Assembly (NCBI GenBank): GCA_009929485.1
Contig: SAAJ01000002.1
Coordinates: 1 to 64,000, forward strand
Direction: 5' to 3'
Length of the DNA stretch: 64,000 nt
Origin: Negativicutes bacterium
GTDB lineage: Bacteria > Bacillota > Negativicutes > Anaeromusales > Anaeromusaceae
Shown: positions 53,637-62,831 of the stretch, piece after piece
Position numbering within the stretch: position 1 is the stretch's first letter
Layout: each line of letters starts with the position of its first letter
The notes under the pieces: model-generated
The model's database searches: none
Seen by the model: the letters and a program-made list of their open reading frames with translations, nothing else
Told to the model about the DNA's origin: nothing
Translations under genes and position numbers: made by a program

Positions 53637-55082
53637 CTATTCTAGGGCTTTGGCAGCATTCCAAAGAGCATCCAACTCTGTTAACGAAGATTGCTCCCAA
53701 GAAACTCCTTTTTCTTGTAACTGTTTCTCAATAAAGCCAAAGCGGTTTTCAAACTTCAAGCAGGCCTTTAAAAGAGCGGTTTCCGGTTCCACATGCAAGA
53801 ACCGCGCCAAATTGACCATGGCAAACAAAACATCGCCTAATTCATCTTCCCGAGCTGCCTCGCTGGCCGCCTCACGCAGCTCCTGAAGCTCTTCGTCAAC
53901 CTTTCCCCAGACCGGTGCCACATCCGGCCAGTCAAAGCCCACCTTGGCCGCTTTGCCTTGCAATTTGCAAGCCTTAAGCAATGCCGGAAATTCTCGGGGA
54001 ACGCCAGCCAGAACACCGCCGCGATTCTTTTCCTCGCGTTTGATGCGCTCCCAGTTGCGCACCACCTCCGCCGCATCATCAACGGTAATTTCACCAAACA
54101 CATGGGGATGGCGGCGCACCATTTTATCGACTACGCCGTCAATCACCTCCTGCATGGAAAAACGTCCGTTTTCCTCGGCAATGCGAGCGTGAAACACCAC
54201 TTGCAGCAAAAGATCGCCCAGCTCCTCGCAGAGAAGTTCCATATCGTCCTTTTCAATGGCTTCCAAGACCTCATAGGTCTCCTCCAACAGATACCGCCGC
54301 AGCGAGCGGTGATCCTGCTGCCGATCCCAAACGCAGCCTTCGGGCGAACGAAGCACTGCCATAACTTCCGTCAAGGCGTCTACTTCAAAAGGCTGCACTT
54401 CAGTTCTGCTTTGCAAAGAAGGCACGTAGATCGAGGTCAGATGATCAATATCCTGCTGCCGATCCAGTTCGCACAAAGGTATGGAGCGAACGCTTTCATC
54501 CGCTAAGCCTAAATGATTAACCAGTTCAACTGGATAAACGTCTCCATAGTGTTCCATCAGCGTCAGCTTGACGTCCGACGCCACTTGACGACTGTAGACT
54601 TGCGTAACAACAAGTCCGGTTGGAAGCGCGCCGCAGCAAACACGCTCCAGATCTGCCGCATCCAAAATAGTCAAGCCGTTAATCGGATCCAAGCCTAAGC
54701 GTACGCAAAGAATTTCCACAAAGCTCATGCCTGGAAGAACTTCCACTGAAATATTCCAGGCCGGCGCCTGTTCGCAAAGCATCTGCACCGTCCGCTCCGC
54801 CACGACCGGACTGCCCGGTACAGCATACACCACATCGGCTGTTTCGGCGCGCCGCAGCACATCTACGGTAATCGTTTGGTAAACCGCTTCAAAAGAACTT
54901 TCTGTTTCATATACTTCGTCGTAAGTCAAAAAAGAAAGCCCTAACCCCTCCAGCTCCGCTACCGTAGGATGGCGGCCCGTACGCAACAACAGACAGGAGG
55001 TCTCCTGCATGGCTTTTACAGCCCCCAAAGTCAGTAAGTCTGCATTACCAGGTCCCAAGCCGACGATTGTCAATTTACCCAT
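53637..55082 (-). CDS. mazG: MazG-type nucleotide pyrophosphohydrolase with N-terminal methylase-like domain (YabN)
   Basis: The 481-aa protein, from the ATG at 55082 (MGKLTIVGLGPGNADLLTLGA), joins two parts. Residues 1-220 form a tetrapyrrole/SAM methylase-like domain. About 225-480 is a MazG pyrophosphohydrolase (VLRSPEGCVWDRQQDHRSLRRYLLEETYE, with EELGDLLLQVVFHA and the second EDELGDVLFAMVNLARF). MazG hydrolyses nucleoside triphosphates to monophosphates. The fused form is the YabN arrangement of Firmicutes. It lies 77 bp after the SpoVB-like gene. Confidence 0.94.
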   Translation of the reverse strand: MGKLTIVGLGPGNADLLTLGAVKAMQETSCLLLRTGRHPTVAELEGLGLSFLTYDEVYETESSFEAVYQTITVDVLRRAETADVVYAVPGSPVVAERTVQMLCEQAPAWNISVEVLPGMSFVEILCVRLGLDPINGLTILDAADLERVCCGALPTGLVVTQVYSRQVASDVKLTLMEHYGDVYPVELVNHLGLADESVRSIPLCELDRQQDIDHLTSIYVPSLQSRTEVQPFEVDALTEVMAVLRSPEGCVWDRQQDHRSLRRYLLEETYEVLEAIEKDDMELLCEELGDLLLQVVFHARIAEENGRFSMQEVIDGVVDKMVRRHPHVFGEITVDDAAEVVRNWERIKREEKNRGGVLAGVPREFPALLKACKLQGKAAKVGFDWPDVAPVWGKVDEELQELREAASEAAREDELGDVLFAMVNLARFLHVEPETALLKACLKFENRFGFIEKQLQEKGVSWEQSSLTELDALWNAAKALE

Positions 55083-55159
55083 GGTGCACGCCTCCTCAAC
55101 AGCCACGGCAACTGCGAAACAGCCGCTTGAGGCCGGAGTTTTTCTTTTTTCTTTAGCTT

Positions 55160-56764
55160 CTAGTGACGCAGCAAGCCTATGCGCTGCAAACACAAAGTCA
55201 GCTTAGCGCCTATGCGGGGGATTTTCTCCACTTCCTGCGCGGTCACGCCGCCGACGATAAGCATAGAGGCAAAATAGACCGTAGCTCCCAATAGAATAGC
55301 CCCCAGCGTAGCCACGGTATTGCTATGTAGCGTCTGAAACAAGGCGTCAAAAGAAAAGATAACCGCAATCCCCATTACAGCGGCTGACGCCACGGTCCGC
55401 AGCGTATGCCCCCAATCAAGACTAAAACCAACATACCGATGCACAAAATACATATTCAACAGCGCTGCCACGCCAAAATCCACATTGGTCGCCCAGGCCG
55501 CCCCTTTGATGCCCAACTCCGGCATAGCCGTCAAATACCAGCTCATACCGATTTTGACAACCGCCGAAGCCATCATGTTCACCAAGGGAATCGTCGTATG
55601 TCCCAAGCCCTGCAAAACACCGGTTGTAACCTGATGTACTCCCAGTAAAACGATGCCAAAAGACAAAATAGCAATACAGTCTCCGGCATTCGGCGTTCCA
55701 TAAAGCATCTGCGAAATCGGCGTAGCCAAGAGGCACATGCCCGCAAAACTGGGAATGGTAATTAGGTTGGCAATACGCATGGCTGTCGCCGTACGATCGT
55801 AAATCCGTTCCTTGCGTCCCAGGGTAAAGGCCTCTGAAATAGCAGGCACCAATCCTACCGCCAAAGAAGCCGTCAAAATCGTCGGCAAGTTAATCAGCGC
55901 CACAGCCATGCCTGTGAGATAACCAAAGAGTTCTGTCGCCGCAGCGACCGTATAGCCCGCCGCTTCCAGTCGGGCAGGCACAATAAACAAGTCGATGCTG
56001 GAAACCACCGGCAGCATGATATTAGCCAGCGAAACCGGCAGCGCCAACTTTACGATCCGACTGATAATCCGCCAACTGGACTGCGGGGGCAAATCCGGCT
56101 GGGTCGCCATTTTTTCTTTAAACTGCGAACGCTGACGCATATAAAAGTAAATCAGCACCGCCAAGCCGGCCATAGCTCCCGGTCCGGCGCCGAAACTAGC
56201 ACCGGCTGCGGCATATTCCAAACCATACGGCAACAACATGAATGCCAATGCAATCATGGTAATTACCCGCAGCAACTGTTCAAAGATCTGCGAAACCGCC
56301 GTAGGCGTCATCATTTGCAAGCCTTGAAAATAACCGCGATAACTGGAAAGAACGGTCACAAAAAAGATAGCCGGCGCCAAGGCCGCCAAGGCGTAATAGG
56401 CCCGAGGATCGCGCACAAACTGTTCCTCAATCAGCCAGCCCGCCCCTGTATACAGCAAAATGGTAAACAAGACGCCCGTAAAGGTCAGCAGCGCCAGGGA
56501 GATGCGAAATACACGGTTAGCGCCCCGATAGTCCGATAAGGCCACCCGTTCCGCCACCAAAATGGAAATAGCCACAGGAATCCCGGCGGAAGAAACGCTC
56601 AACGCCAACAAATAGATGGGATAGGCCATCTGATACAAGCCAATTCCCTCACCGCCCAACAAGCGGGATAATAAGATGCGATTTACAGAGCCAATGAGTT
56701 TAACTACAATTCCTGCAACGGTTAAAATCAAGGCGCCACGCAAAAAGGTGTCTTTACTACTCAC
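55160..56764 (-). CDS. SpoVB/MurJ-like polysaccharide flippase (MOP superfamily)
   Basis: The 534-aa membrane protein has about 14 helices and starts at a GTG (56764, VSSKDTFLRGALILTVAGIVVKLIG), 10 nt after AGAGG; a TTG 18 nt upstream is an alternative. The N-terminal LLGGEGIGLYQMAYPIYLLALSVSSAGIPVAIS is typical of the SpoVB/YabM family, which flips lipid-linked cell-wall or polysaccharide precursors. Its placement between mfd and mazG is the yabM position of Bacillus. In a non-sporulating host it may supply general lipid II or polysaccharide flipping. Confidence 0.92.
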   Translation of the reverse strand: MSSKDTFLRGALILTVAGIVVKLIGSVNRILLSRLLGGEGIGLYQMAYPIYLLALSVSSAGIPVAISILVAERVALSDYRGANRVFRISLALLTFTGVLFTILLYTGAGWLIEEQFVRDPRAYYALAALAPAIFFVTVLSSYRGYFQGLQMMTPTAVSQIFEQLLRVITMIALAFMLLPYGLEYAAAGASFGAGPGAMAGLAVLIYFYMRQRSQFKEKMATQPDLPPQSSWRIISRIVKLALPVSLANIMLPVVSSIDLFIVPARLEAAGYTVAAATELFGYLTGMAVALINLPTILTASLAVGLVPAISEAFTLGRKERIYDRTATAMRIANLITIPSFAGMCLLATPISQMLYGTPNAGDCIAILSFGIVLLGVHQVTTGVLQGLGHTTIPLVNMMASAVVKIGMSWYLTAMPELGIKGAAWATNVDFGVAALLNMYFVHRYVGFSLDWGHTLRTVASAAVMGIAVIFSFDALFQTLHSNTVATLGAILLGATVYFASMLIVGGVTAQEVEKIPRIGAKLTLCLQRIGLLRH

Positions 56765-56842
56765 CCAAGCCCATCCTCTCAAGAAAATGCAATTTTAATT
56801 ATATCAGAAAACCTTGGGCATTCCTACCTCGAAAGACGGTTT

Positions 56843-59800
56843 TCAAGCTAGCGTCCCTTCTTCTAGACATTGCATGCTCTTGAACAACAACGCCTCCGCC
56901 TTTTCCTGCGGCAGATTTGCTGTTTTAAGGCGCAACCCTCCAGCACTGCCTGGAAAGAAGGCGACCCGGGACGGCAAACCCTCTTTTAGCGCCATTATAT
57001 GCTCCGGTGCAAATTGCAAGGGCTCTTGAAAGGCTACTTCATACCCTTCCGGCTTCTGCACAATACTGCGAATCCCTAAGCGACGCACGCGGTTTTTCAG
57101 CTTAGCTACCGCTAGCAGACGCAACACAGCCTGCGGCGGTTCGCCAAAGCGGTCAAGGAGCTCATCCAAAAGTTCTTCCACTTCTTCGTCGCGCCGAATT
57201 CCCGCAATGCGCTGGTACAATTCCATTTTCTGCATGGCATCGCCCACATACTCTTCCGGCAAATACGCATCCACTTTTATATCCAGCAGCGGCTCCACTT
57301 CTTGCTTGGGCTTTGCCCCGGTGCGCAGTTCCTGTACTGCCTCATCCAGCAGACGGCAATACATTTCAAAGCCGACGCTGACGATATGCCCGTGCTGCTG
57401 CGGCCCTAACAGGCTGCCAGCGCCGCGGATTTCCAAATCGCGCATGGCAATCTTAAAGCCGGCGCCCAGCTCTGTAAATTCCTTAATGGCCTGCAGCCGT
57501 TTTTCCGCCACTTCTGTCAAAACCTTGTCCTTGCGGTAGGTGAAGTACGCAAAAGCAGTTCTGCTGGACCGCCCTACCCGCCCTCGCATTTGATACAGTT
57601 GAGACAAGCCCAAACGATCCGCGTCATATACTAAAATAGTGTTGGCGTTCGGCACATCCAGACCGCTTTCAATAATACTGGTGCAAACTAAAATATCTTC
57701 TTCGCCTTCATAGAAGTCCATCATGACTTGCTCCAGCTGCTCCTCCGCCATCTGACCGTGGGCCACACGTACGCCAGCCTGAGGAAACAGTTCTCCTAAG
57801 TGCAAAGCTAAGCGCTCTATGCCCTGAATCCGGTTATGCACAACATATACCTGGCCGCCGCGGCGCAGCTCCCGGCTAATGGCTTCCACTGCAATCTCCT
57901 CATGATATTCCGCTACATAGGTTTCCACCGGCAGGCGATCCTCCGGGGGCGTTTCAATAATGCTCATATCACGCACGCCCACAAGAGACATATGCAAAGT
58001 CCTTGGAATGGGCGTAGCGCTTAAAGACAACACATCTACTTGGCTGCGCCATTGCTTAATTTTTTCTTTTTGCGCAACTCCAAAGCGCTGCTCTTCATCA
58101 ATAACAAGCAGCCCCAAATCTTTAAAGCGCACATCGCTTGTCAGCATACGATGGGTTCCTACCAACACATCCACTTTTCCTGCAGCCACTTCCTCCAAGG
58201 TTTTGCGAATCTCCTTGGCGCTGCGAAAGCGACTGACAACGCCGGTAGCGACTCCAAAGCCGGCAAAGCGGGAGCTCAAGGTCTGATAATGCTGCTGCGC
58301 CAGCACCGTAGTCGGCACCAGCATGGCTACTTGCTTGCCGCTCATCACGGCTTTAAAGGCCGCACGCACCGCCACTTCGGTCTTGCCAAAGCCCACATCG
58401 CCGCAAAGCAGCCGGTCCATGGGCCGAGGCTGTTCCATATCCGCTTTGATTTCCTCCAGCGCCTGCAATTGATCCGGCGTTTCCTCATAAGGAAAGGATT
58501 CCTCAAATTCTCTTTGCCACGGTGTATCCGCCTCAAAAGCAAAGCCGGCCTCCTCCTGGCGAGCCGCATATAAAGCCACAAGTTCTTGGGCCAAGTCGGC
58601 TACCGCCGCCTGTGTCCGGCTGCGCACCCGTTGCCAATCCTTACCGCCCATACGGCTGAGTTTGGGCGCTTCTCCATCCTGGCCAATATACTTTTGCAGC
58701 AGCCCAACCTGATCCGTAGGCAAATACAGCTTATCGTCACCGGTGTAACGTATAAGCAGATAATCCTTGCGTACGCCTCCTATGTCCAATATTTCCACGC
58801 CGGCGTAACGTCCAATGCCGTGGCTGACGTGTACCACATAATCCCCAATCCGTATATCCCGGAAATAGCGAATTTTTTCCCCTTGCGTTTTGGCGCGGCG
58901 TTGTTTTCTTTTATGGCGTCCCAGTAAATCCTGTTCCGCAAAGACAACTACTTTAGCTTGAACCCATTCAAAGCCGGCGGTAATTTCTCCAAGGAGCAGG
59001 CGCACGCTGCCGGAATTCGCTACGCGCGACACGCCCTGTCCCTGCGCCGCCAAGGCCTGCTGCAAAGCCTCCAAACGCTCTTCGCTGCCTGCTAAAAGCA
59101 CAGTCACAGCCTGCCGAGCCTCTTGCGCACGCAATTCCTGCGTCAAAAGTTCAAACTGACCATGAAAGGGCATTACGCCTTTAGCGGCAATGCTAATAAT
59201 ATCCTGTGCTTCTGTATGCGCCACTTTTTGCAGCATCAAGGACCAAAACTGCACCGCCTGAAGACGGCTTGCTTCCACAATTTTTCCCCAAGGCAGCGCC
59301 GCGGGCCATTCTTCCAGCAAAGCTTGCGCCGCTTCCCGCAACCGCGCCGGATCGTCAAAAATAACTGCGCCGTCTTGGGCATAGGATAATAAGCACCGTG
59401 TTCCCTGCGCCTCCTCCTGGGCGGGCAGAATATCCACCTGTTCTAAACGCTCCAAGGAACGCTGCGTTTCCGGATCAAAGGAACGTAGTAAATCGATTTC
59501 ATTATCAAAGAATTCAAGGCGCACGGCTGTTGGCAGTTGCAAGGGAAAAATGTCAATAACACCGCCGCGAACGCTGAATTGCCCCCGGCTGTCAACCGCA
59601 TCTACCCGTTCATAACCGCAGCGGACCAATTCCGCCAACAGTTTTTCCCGTTCCCACATAGCGCCGTTTTTTAAAGTCAGACGTCGACCCAACAACTCTT
59701 GCTGAGAACAAACTCCCTGCGCAACCGCTTCGATCGTCGTCAGATACAAAGCAGCTTCACACCTCGCCAAAGCGCTCAGCGCTTCCATGCGAACTGCGGT

Positions 59801-60097
59801 TCTCTCCCGGTTGCGCGCTGTAAGCGCAAAGGAAACTTCCGGCAATGCCGGCAGCTCATATATAGTTAAGTCCGGCAGCCACAAAGCCATTTCTCGGCGA
59901 TACTCCTCCAAGTGAGCATCATCCACCGCAACCACCACGATTGGCTGCATTTTTTCCGCCAAAGAAGCCGCCAAAAGAAATGGTTTTTGACTGCCTGTCA
60001 GACCGTAGACCCAAGCAGCCCGACCGGGCTTTTGCATCAGACGCATCGCCTCGGCGCAAGCAGCATCAGCCTGCACTAACGAAAGTAATTCCCTCAT
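56843..60097 (-). CDS. mfd: Transcription-repair coupling factor Mfd
   Basis: Mfd removes RNA polymerase stalled at DNA damage and recruits UvrA. The 1084-aa protein has an N-terminal UvrB-like part (to about 330) and an RNA-polymerase interaction domain with DYVVHVSHGIGRYAG (about 425-470). It also has a RecG-like SF2 helicase (GDVGFGKTEVAVRAAF, VIDEEQRFG, LSATPIPRTLHMS, QMRGRVGRSSRTAFAY) and a C-terminal regulatory domain. It is somewhat shorter than the usual 1150 aa but shows no break. Confidence 0.97.
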   Translation of the reverse strand: MRELLSLVQADAACAEAMRLMQKPGRAAWVYGLTGSQKPFLLAASLAEKMQPIVVVAVDDAHLEEYRREMALWLPDLTIYELPALPEVSFALTARNRERTAVRMEALSALARCEAALYLTTIEAVAQGVCSQQELLGRRLTLKNGAMWEREKLLAELVRCGYERVDAVDSRGQFSVRGGVIDIFPLQLPTAVRLEFFDNEIDLLRSFDPETQRSLERLEQVDILPAQEEAQGTRCLLSYAQDGAVIFDDPARLREAAQALLEEWPAALPWGKIVEASRLQAVQFWSLMLQKVAHTEAQDIISIAAKGVMPFHGQFELLTQELRAQEARQAVTVLLAGSEERLEALQQALAAQGQGVSRVANSGSVRLLLGEITAGFEWVQAKVVVFAEQDLLGRHKRKQRRAKTQGEKIRYFRDIRIGDYVVHVSHGIGRYAGVEILDIGGVRKDYLLIRYTGDDKLYLPTDQVGLLQKYIGQDGEAPKLSRMGGKDWQRVRSRTQAAVADLAQELVALYAARQEEAGFAFEADTPWQREFEESFPYEETPDQLQALEEIKADMEQPRPMDRLLCGDVGFGKTEVAVRAAFKAVMSGKQVAMLVPTTVLAQQHYQTLSSRFAGFGVATGVVSRFRSAKEIRKTLEEVAAGKVDVLVGTHRMLTSDVRFKDLGLLVIDEEQRFGVAQKEKIKQWRSQVDVLSLSATPIPRTLHMSLVGVRDMSIIETPPEDRLPVETYVAEYHEEIAVEAISRELRRGGQVYVVHNRIQGIERLALHLGELFPQAGVRVAHGQMAEEQLEQVMMDFYEGEEDILVCTSIIESGLDVPNANTILVYDADRLGLSQLYQMRGRVGRSSRTAFAYFTYRKDKVLTEVAEKRLQAIKEFTELGAGFKIAMRDLEIRGAGSLLGPQQHGHIVSVGFEMYCRLLDEAVQELRTGAKPKQEVEPLLDIKVDAYLPEEYVGDAMQKMELYQRIAGIRRDEEVEELLDELLDRFGEPPQAVLRLLAVAKLKNRVRRLGIRSIVQKPEGYEVAFQEPLQFAPEHIMALKEGLPSRVAFFPGSAGGLRLKTANLPQEKAEALLFKSMQCLEEGTLA

Positions 60098-60142
60098 CGT
60101 ATATATCTCCTATGAAACCTGTCAATGCTACTTATAAAACCC

Positions 60143-60234
60143 TTTCGCGTCTTTCGTGTATTTCGCGGTTCGTTATCAACGTTCCTCCAATTTATGATTC
60201 AACCGCGAAAATCGCGAAAAGCACGAAAATGGAT
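60143..60234 (+). repeat. 29-bp dispersed repeat, copy B, with an inverted partner
   Basis: Positions 60143-60171 are identical to 31927-31955. Some 30 bp further on, AACCGCGAAAATCGCGAAAAGCACGAAAA (about 60201-60229) is an imperfect inverted copy, so the two can pair. The element lies between mfd and the glpX terminator. Confidence 0.8.
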
Positions 60235-60266
60235 TTGTCGTTCTGATTCTAATAAATTCTCAATAC

Positions 60267-60292
60267 AAAAGGACGGCTTGCGCCGCCCTTTT
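60267..60292 (-). terminator. Intrinsic terminator after glpX
   Basis: The stem AAAAGGGCGGC/GCCGTCCTTTT with loop GCAA lies 27 bp after the glpX stop. Confidence 0.82.
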
Positions 60293-60318
60293 CATCAAAA
60301 ATCCTTTAAACGTTCTAA

Positions 60319-61284
60319 TCAGGTCCGTTTAAAAATCATACTCTTCCGATCCAGCTTATGAATGGCGTCAACAAAACGAACAGTGCCTGATTTGTAGCGC
60401 ATCACAATAGAGTGCGTCCGCACGCCGCCGCCAAAATAATGTACCGGATTCAACATATCCCCTTGGGTAATGGCCGTCGCTGCAAAAATCGCGTCCTCGC
60501 CATGTACCAAGTCATCAATGGTCAGTACCTTATTGATGTCGCCAATACCCATTTTCTTCGCCCGAGCTATTTCACAGTCATCAGAAGGAAGCAGACGGCC
60601 TTGCATATCTCCGCCTAGGCATTTAAGAGCCGCCGCAGCAATAACGCCTTCCGGCGCGCCGCCTGACCCTACTAACATATGAATGCCGGAGCCTTCGATG
60701 CCTACATTGATAACCGGCGATACATCGCCGTCGGTAATCAGCTTGATCCGAGCCCCAGCATCACGCACATCCTTAATCAAACGGCTGTGACGATCGCGAT
60801 CCAAAATAACAACCGTCAAATCTTCAACCTTGCGCGACAAGGCGGAAGCAACGGCTTTCAGATTTTCCTTGACCGGAGCGTCAATGTGAATTTTACCGGC
60901 TGCCTTAGGCCCAACGGCAATTTTGTCCATGTACATATCCGGCGCATGCAGCAACCCGCCTTGCGGCGCAACAGCCAGCACCGCAATAGCTCCAGGCATC
61001 CCTTTCGCCACCAAATTAGTTCCTTCTAGCGGATCCACGGCAATGTCTACCGCCATGCCGCCGGCGCCAACCGTCTCGCCAATATACAACATTGGCGCTT
61101 CATCCATTTCGCCTTCGCCAATAACAACGGTACCGCTGATGTTGACAGAATCGAACATCGTCCTCATCGCATCCACCGCCGCCTGATCCGCAGCAATTTT
61201 GTCTCCTTTGCCCATCAGTCGCCCACAGGCAATCGCCGCCGCTTCTGTAACCCGTACAAATTCTAATGATAACTCACGATCCAT
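60319..61284 (-). CDS. glpX: Fructose-1,6-bisphosphatase class II
   Basis: It dephosphorylates fructose 1,6-bisphosphate for gluconeogenesis, needed when growing on amino acids. From the ATG at 61284 (MDRELSLEFVRVTEAAAIAC) the protein has 322 aa; an in-frame TTG upstream includes the AGGAGG ribosome site and is unlikely. Metal and substrate motifs: VVIGEGEMDEAPMLYIGE, DPLEGTNL, DRDRHSRLI, GSGGAPEGVIAAAALKCLGG. Confidence 0.95.
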   Translation of the reverse strand: MDRELSLEFVRVTEAAAIACGRLMGKGDKIAADQAAVDAMRTMFDSVNISGTVVIGEGEMDEAPMLYIGETVGAGGMAVDIAVDPLEGTNLVAKGMPGAIAVLAVAPQGGLLHAPDMYMDKIAVGPKAAGKIHIDAPVKENLKAVASALSRKVEDLTVVILDRDRHSRLIKDVRDAGARIKLITDGDVSPVINVGIEGSGIHMLVGSGGAPEGVIAAAALKCLGGDMQGRLLPSDDCEIARAKKMGIGDINKVLTIDDLVHGEDAIFAATAITQGDMLNPVHYFGGGVRTHSIVMRYKSGTVRFVDAIHKLDRKSMIFKRT

Positions 61285-61431
61285 TTTGTCTGAAAACCTC
61301 CTGTTTTTTTCTTTATTCAAATCAACTTGCGGAAAATTACTCTTATAACTCTCTTAGGGAGCCGATGCTCCTCCGGCTCCCTAACTCCATGAGAACAGGG
61401 CCGTCATAATGACTGGCCCTGAGCGCGGTAA

Positions 61432-62073
61432 CTACTTTGATTTATTCCAATCGGCAAGAAAAGCTGCCAATCCTTTATCAGTCAGCGGATGTTTCGTCAT
61501 GCCTTGCAGCACCTTGTAAGGAATCGTGGCGATATGCGCCCCAGCCAGGGCCGCCTGCGTCACATGCAGGGGATGGCGAATGCTGGCGGCAATAACTTCG
61601 GTAGTAAAGCCGTGGAGTTCATAAATCTGTACAATCTCTTGCACCAAGGCCATGCCATCATAGCCAATGTCATCCAAACGTCCTACAAAAGGGCTGACAT
61701 AGCGTGCGCCTGCTTTAGCCGCAAGCAATGCCTGGTTGGCGGAAAACACCAAGGTCACATTGGTTTCAATGCCTTCAGCCGAAAGCTGCTTAACAGCCTT
61801 TAAGCCTTCCGGTGTCATAGGAATCTTCACGACCAGGCTGGCAAAGAGCTTCGCCAACGCGCGTCCTTCTTGCACCATGCCTTCCCAATCTGTTGCAATA
61901 ACCTCACCGTTGACGGGTCCGGGCACAAGTTCGGCAATCTCTTGCAAAACCGTATTTAAGTCCCTCCCTTCTTTGACAATTAAGGAAGGATTTGTAGTTA
62001 CGCCGTCAATAACGCCCCATTCCGCCGCCGCACGGATTTCCTCCACATTGGCCGTGTCCAAAAAAAGCTTCAT
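61432..62073 (-). CDS. fsa: Transaldolase/fructose-6-phosphate aldolase family
   Basis: This small class I aldolase has 213 aa from the ATG at 62073 ([18 protein letters not shown] 7 nt upstream). The N-terminal [15 protein letters not shown], the Schiff-base lysine in [25 protein letters not shown] and SPFVGRLDD are characteristic. The short form can be a transaldolase of the pentose-phosphate pathway or a fructose-6-phosphate aldolase; the sequence alone does not decide. Two stem-loops (AGGGAGCCG and CAGGGCC types) fill the gap to glpX. Confidence 0.92.
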   Translation of the reverse strand: MKLFLDTANVEEIRAAAEWGVIDGVTTNPSLIVKEGRDLNTVLQEIAELVPGPVNGEVIATDWEGMVQEGRALAKLFASLVVKIPMTPEGLKAVKQLSAEGIETNVTLVFSANQALLAAKAGARYVSPFVGRLDDIGYDGMALVQEIVQIYELHGFTTEVIAASIRHPLHVTQAALAGAHIATIPYKVLQGMTKHPLTDKGLAAFLADWNKSK

Positions 62074-62120
62074 CGCCATTCCTCCTCTATTCGTTTCATC
62101 CTTCCGCCGGCAAGCGCCGG

Positions 62121-62747
62121 TTAAGAATGGAAATACGCATAAGAAGCTGAATACAGTTCAATTTCCCGCAGCTGAGCGGCCTTAGTCAAATCCCGCTCGT
62201 TACGAGCGGGAACCAGGTGCTTAGCACCGCAAGAGCGGCAGGACAACAATACGCCGCTATCCAACACTTCCGCCGCTAATTGCGGCTGGCGGCAGGCACA
62301 AGAAATTTCCCCTTGCGCCGCCAAGTCGTGAACCATATTCAACACTTCCAAAAGAACCTGCGGGTCCTCTATCGTTTCTTCGTCCTCTTCGCCCTGCAGA
62401 CCTTGGCAAATCTGACGATGGCGAAGTTGCTGCTCTCGCAACAACTCAGGATGACCTATTAAACCTAATTCCAGCGTATGGCTCGGGCAATAGAGACGAT
62501 GCATTTCGACCTGCCAAAACTGTTGCGGAGTAAAACAAAGCAGATGATCCTGTCGGCATAACAGACATGGCAGCCGCAACAAGGGCTGGCTGTGCGACGC
62601 AGCTACGATCTCCCCTTGCCATTGACCGCAATGGCAATACAGCTGCTGCCGTTCATGACGCAAGGAAAATCGAGACAATTCATACAGCTCTAGTTTGCCG
62701 CACCGTTGACAAAACAACGCCAACGACGTCCAGGTCCGAGCAACCAT
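62121..62747 (-). CDS. Hypothetical protein rich in zinc-ribbon cysteine pairs
   Basis: I do not recognise the family. From the ATG at 62747 ([18 protein letters not shown]), after AAAAGGAGG, the protein has 208 aa. Cysteine pairs occur as [31 protein letters not shown] and CRSCGAKH, suggesting two or three zinc-ribbon or zinc-finger modules. An acidic stretch ([10 protein letters not shown]) lies in the middle. It could bind nucleic acid or act as an adaptor. The gene is upstream of the aldolase in the same direction. Confidence 0.8.
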   Translation of the reverse strand: MVARTWTSLALFCQRCGKLELYELSRFSLRHERQQLYCHCGQWQGEIVAASHSQPLLRLPCLLCRQDHLLCFTPQQFWQVEMHRLYCPSHTLELGLIGHPELLREQQLRHRQICQGLQGEEDEETIEDPQVLLEVLNMVHDLAAQGEISCACRQPQLAAEVLDSGVLLSCRSCGAKHLVPARNERDLTKAAQLREIELYSASYAYFHS

Positions 62748-62831
62748 CTCCACTCCTCCTTTTAGTAATAGGTTCGCCAGTGGAAAAAAAAATCCTGCCC
62801 GGACATACACGCTTTTGAAATAAGGACGCCG

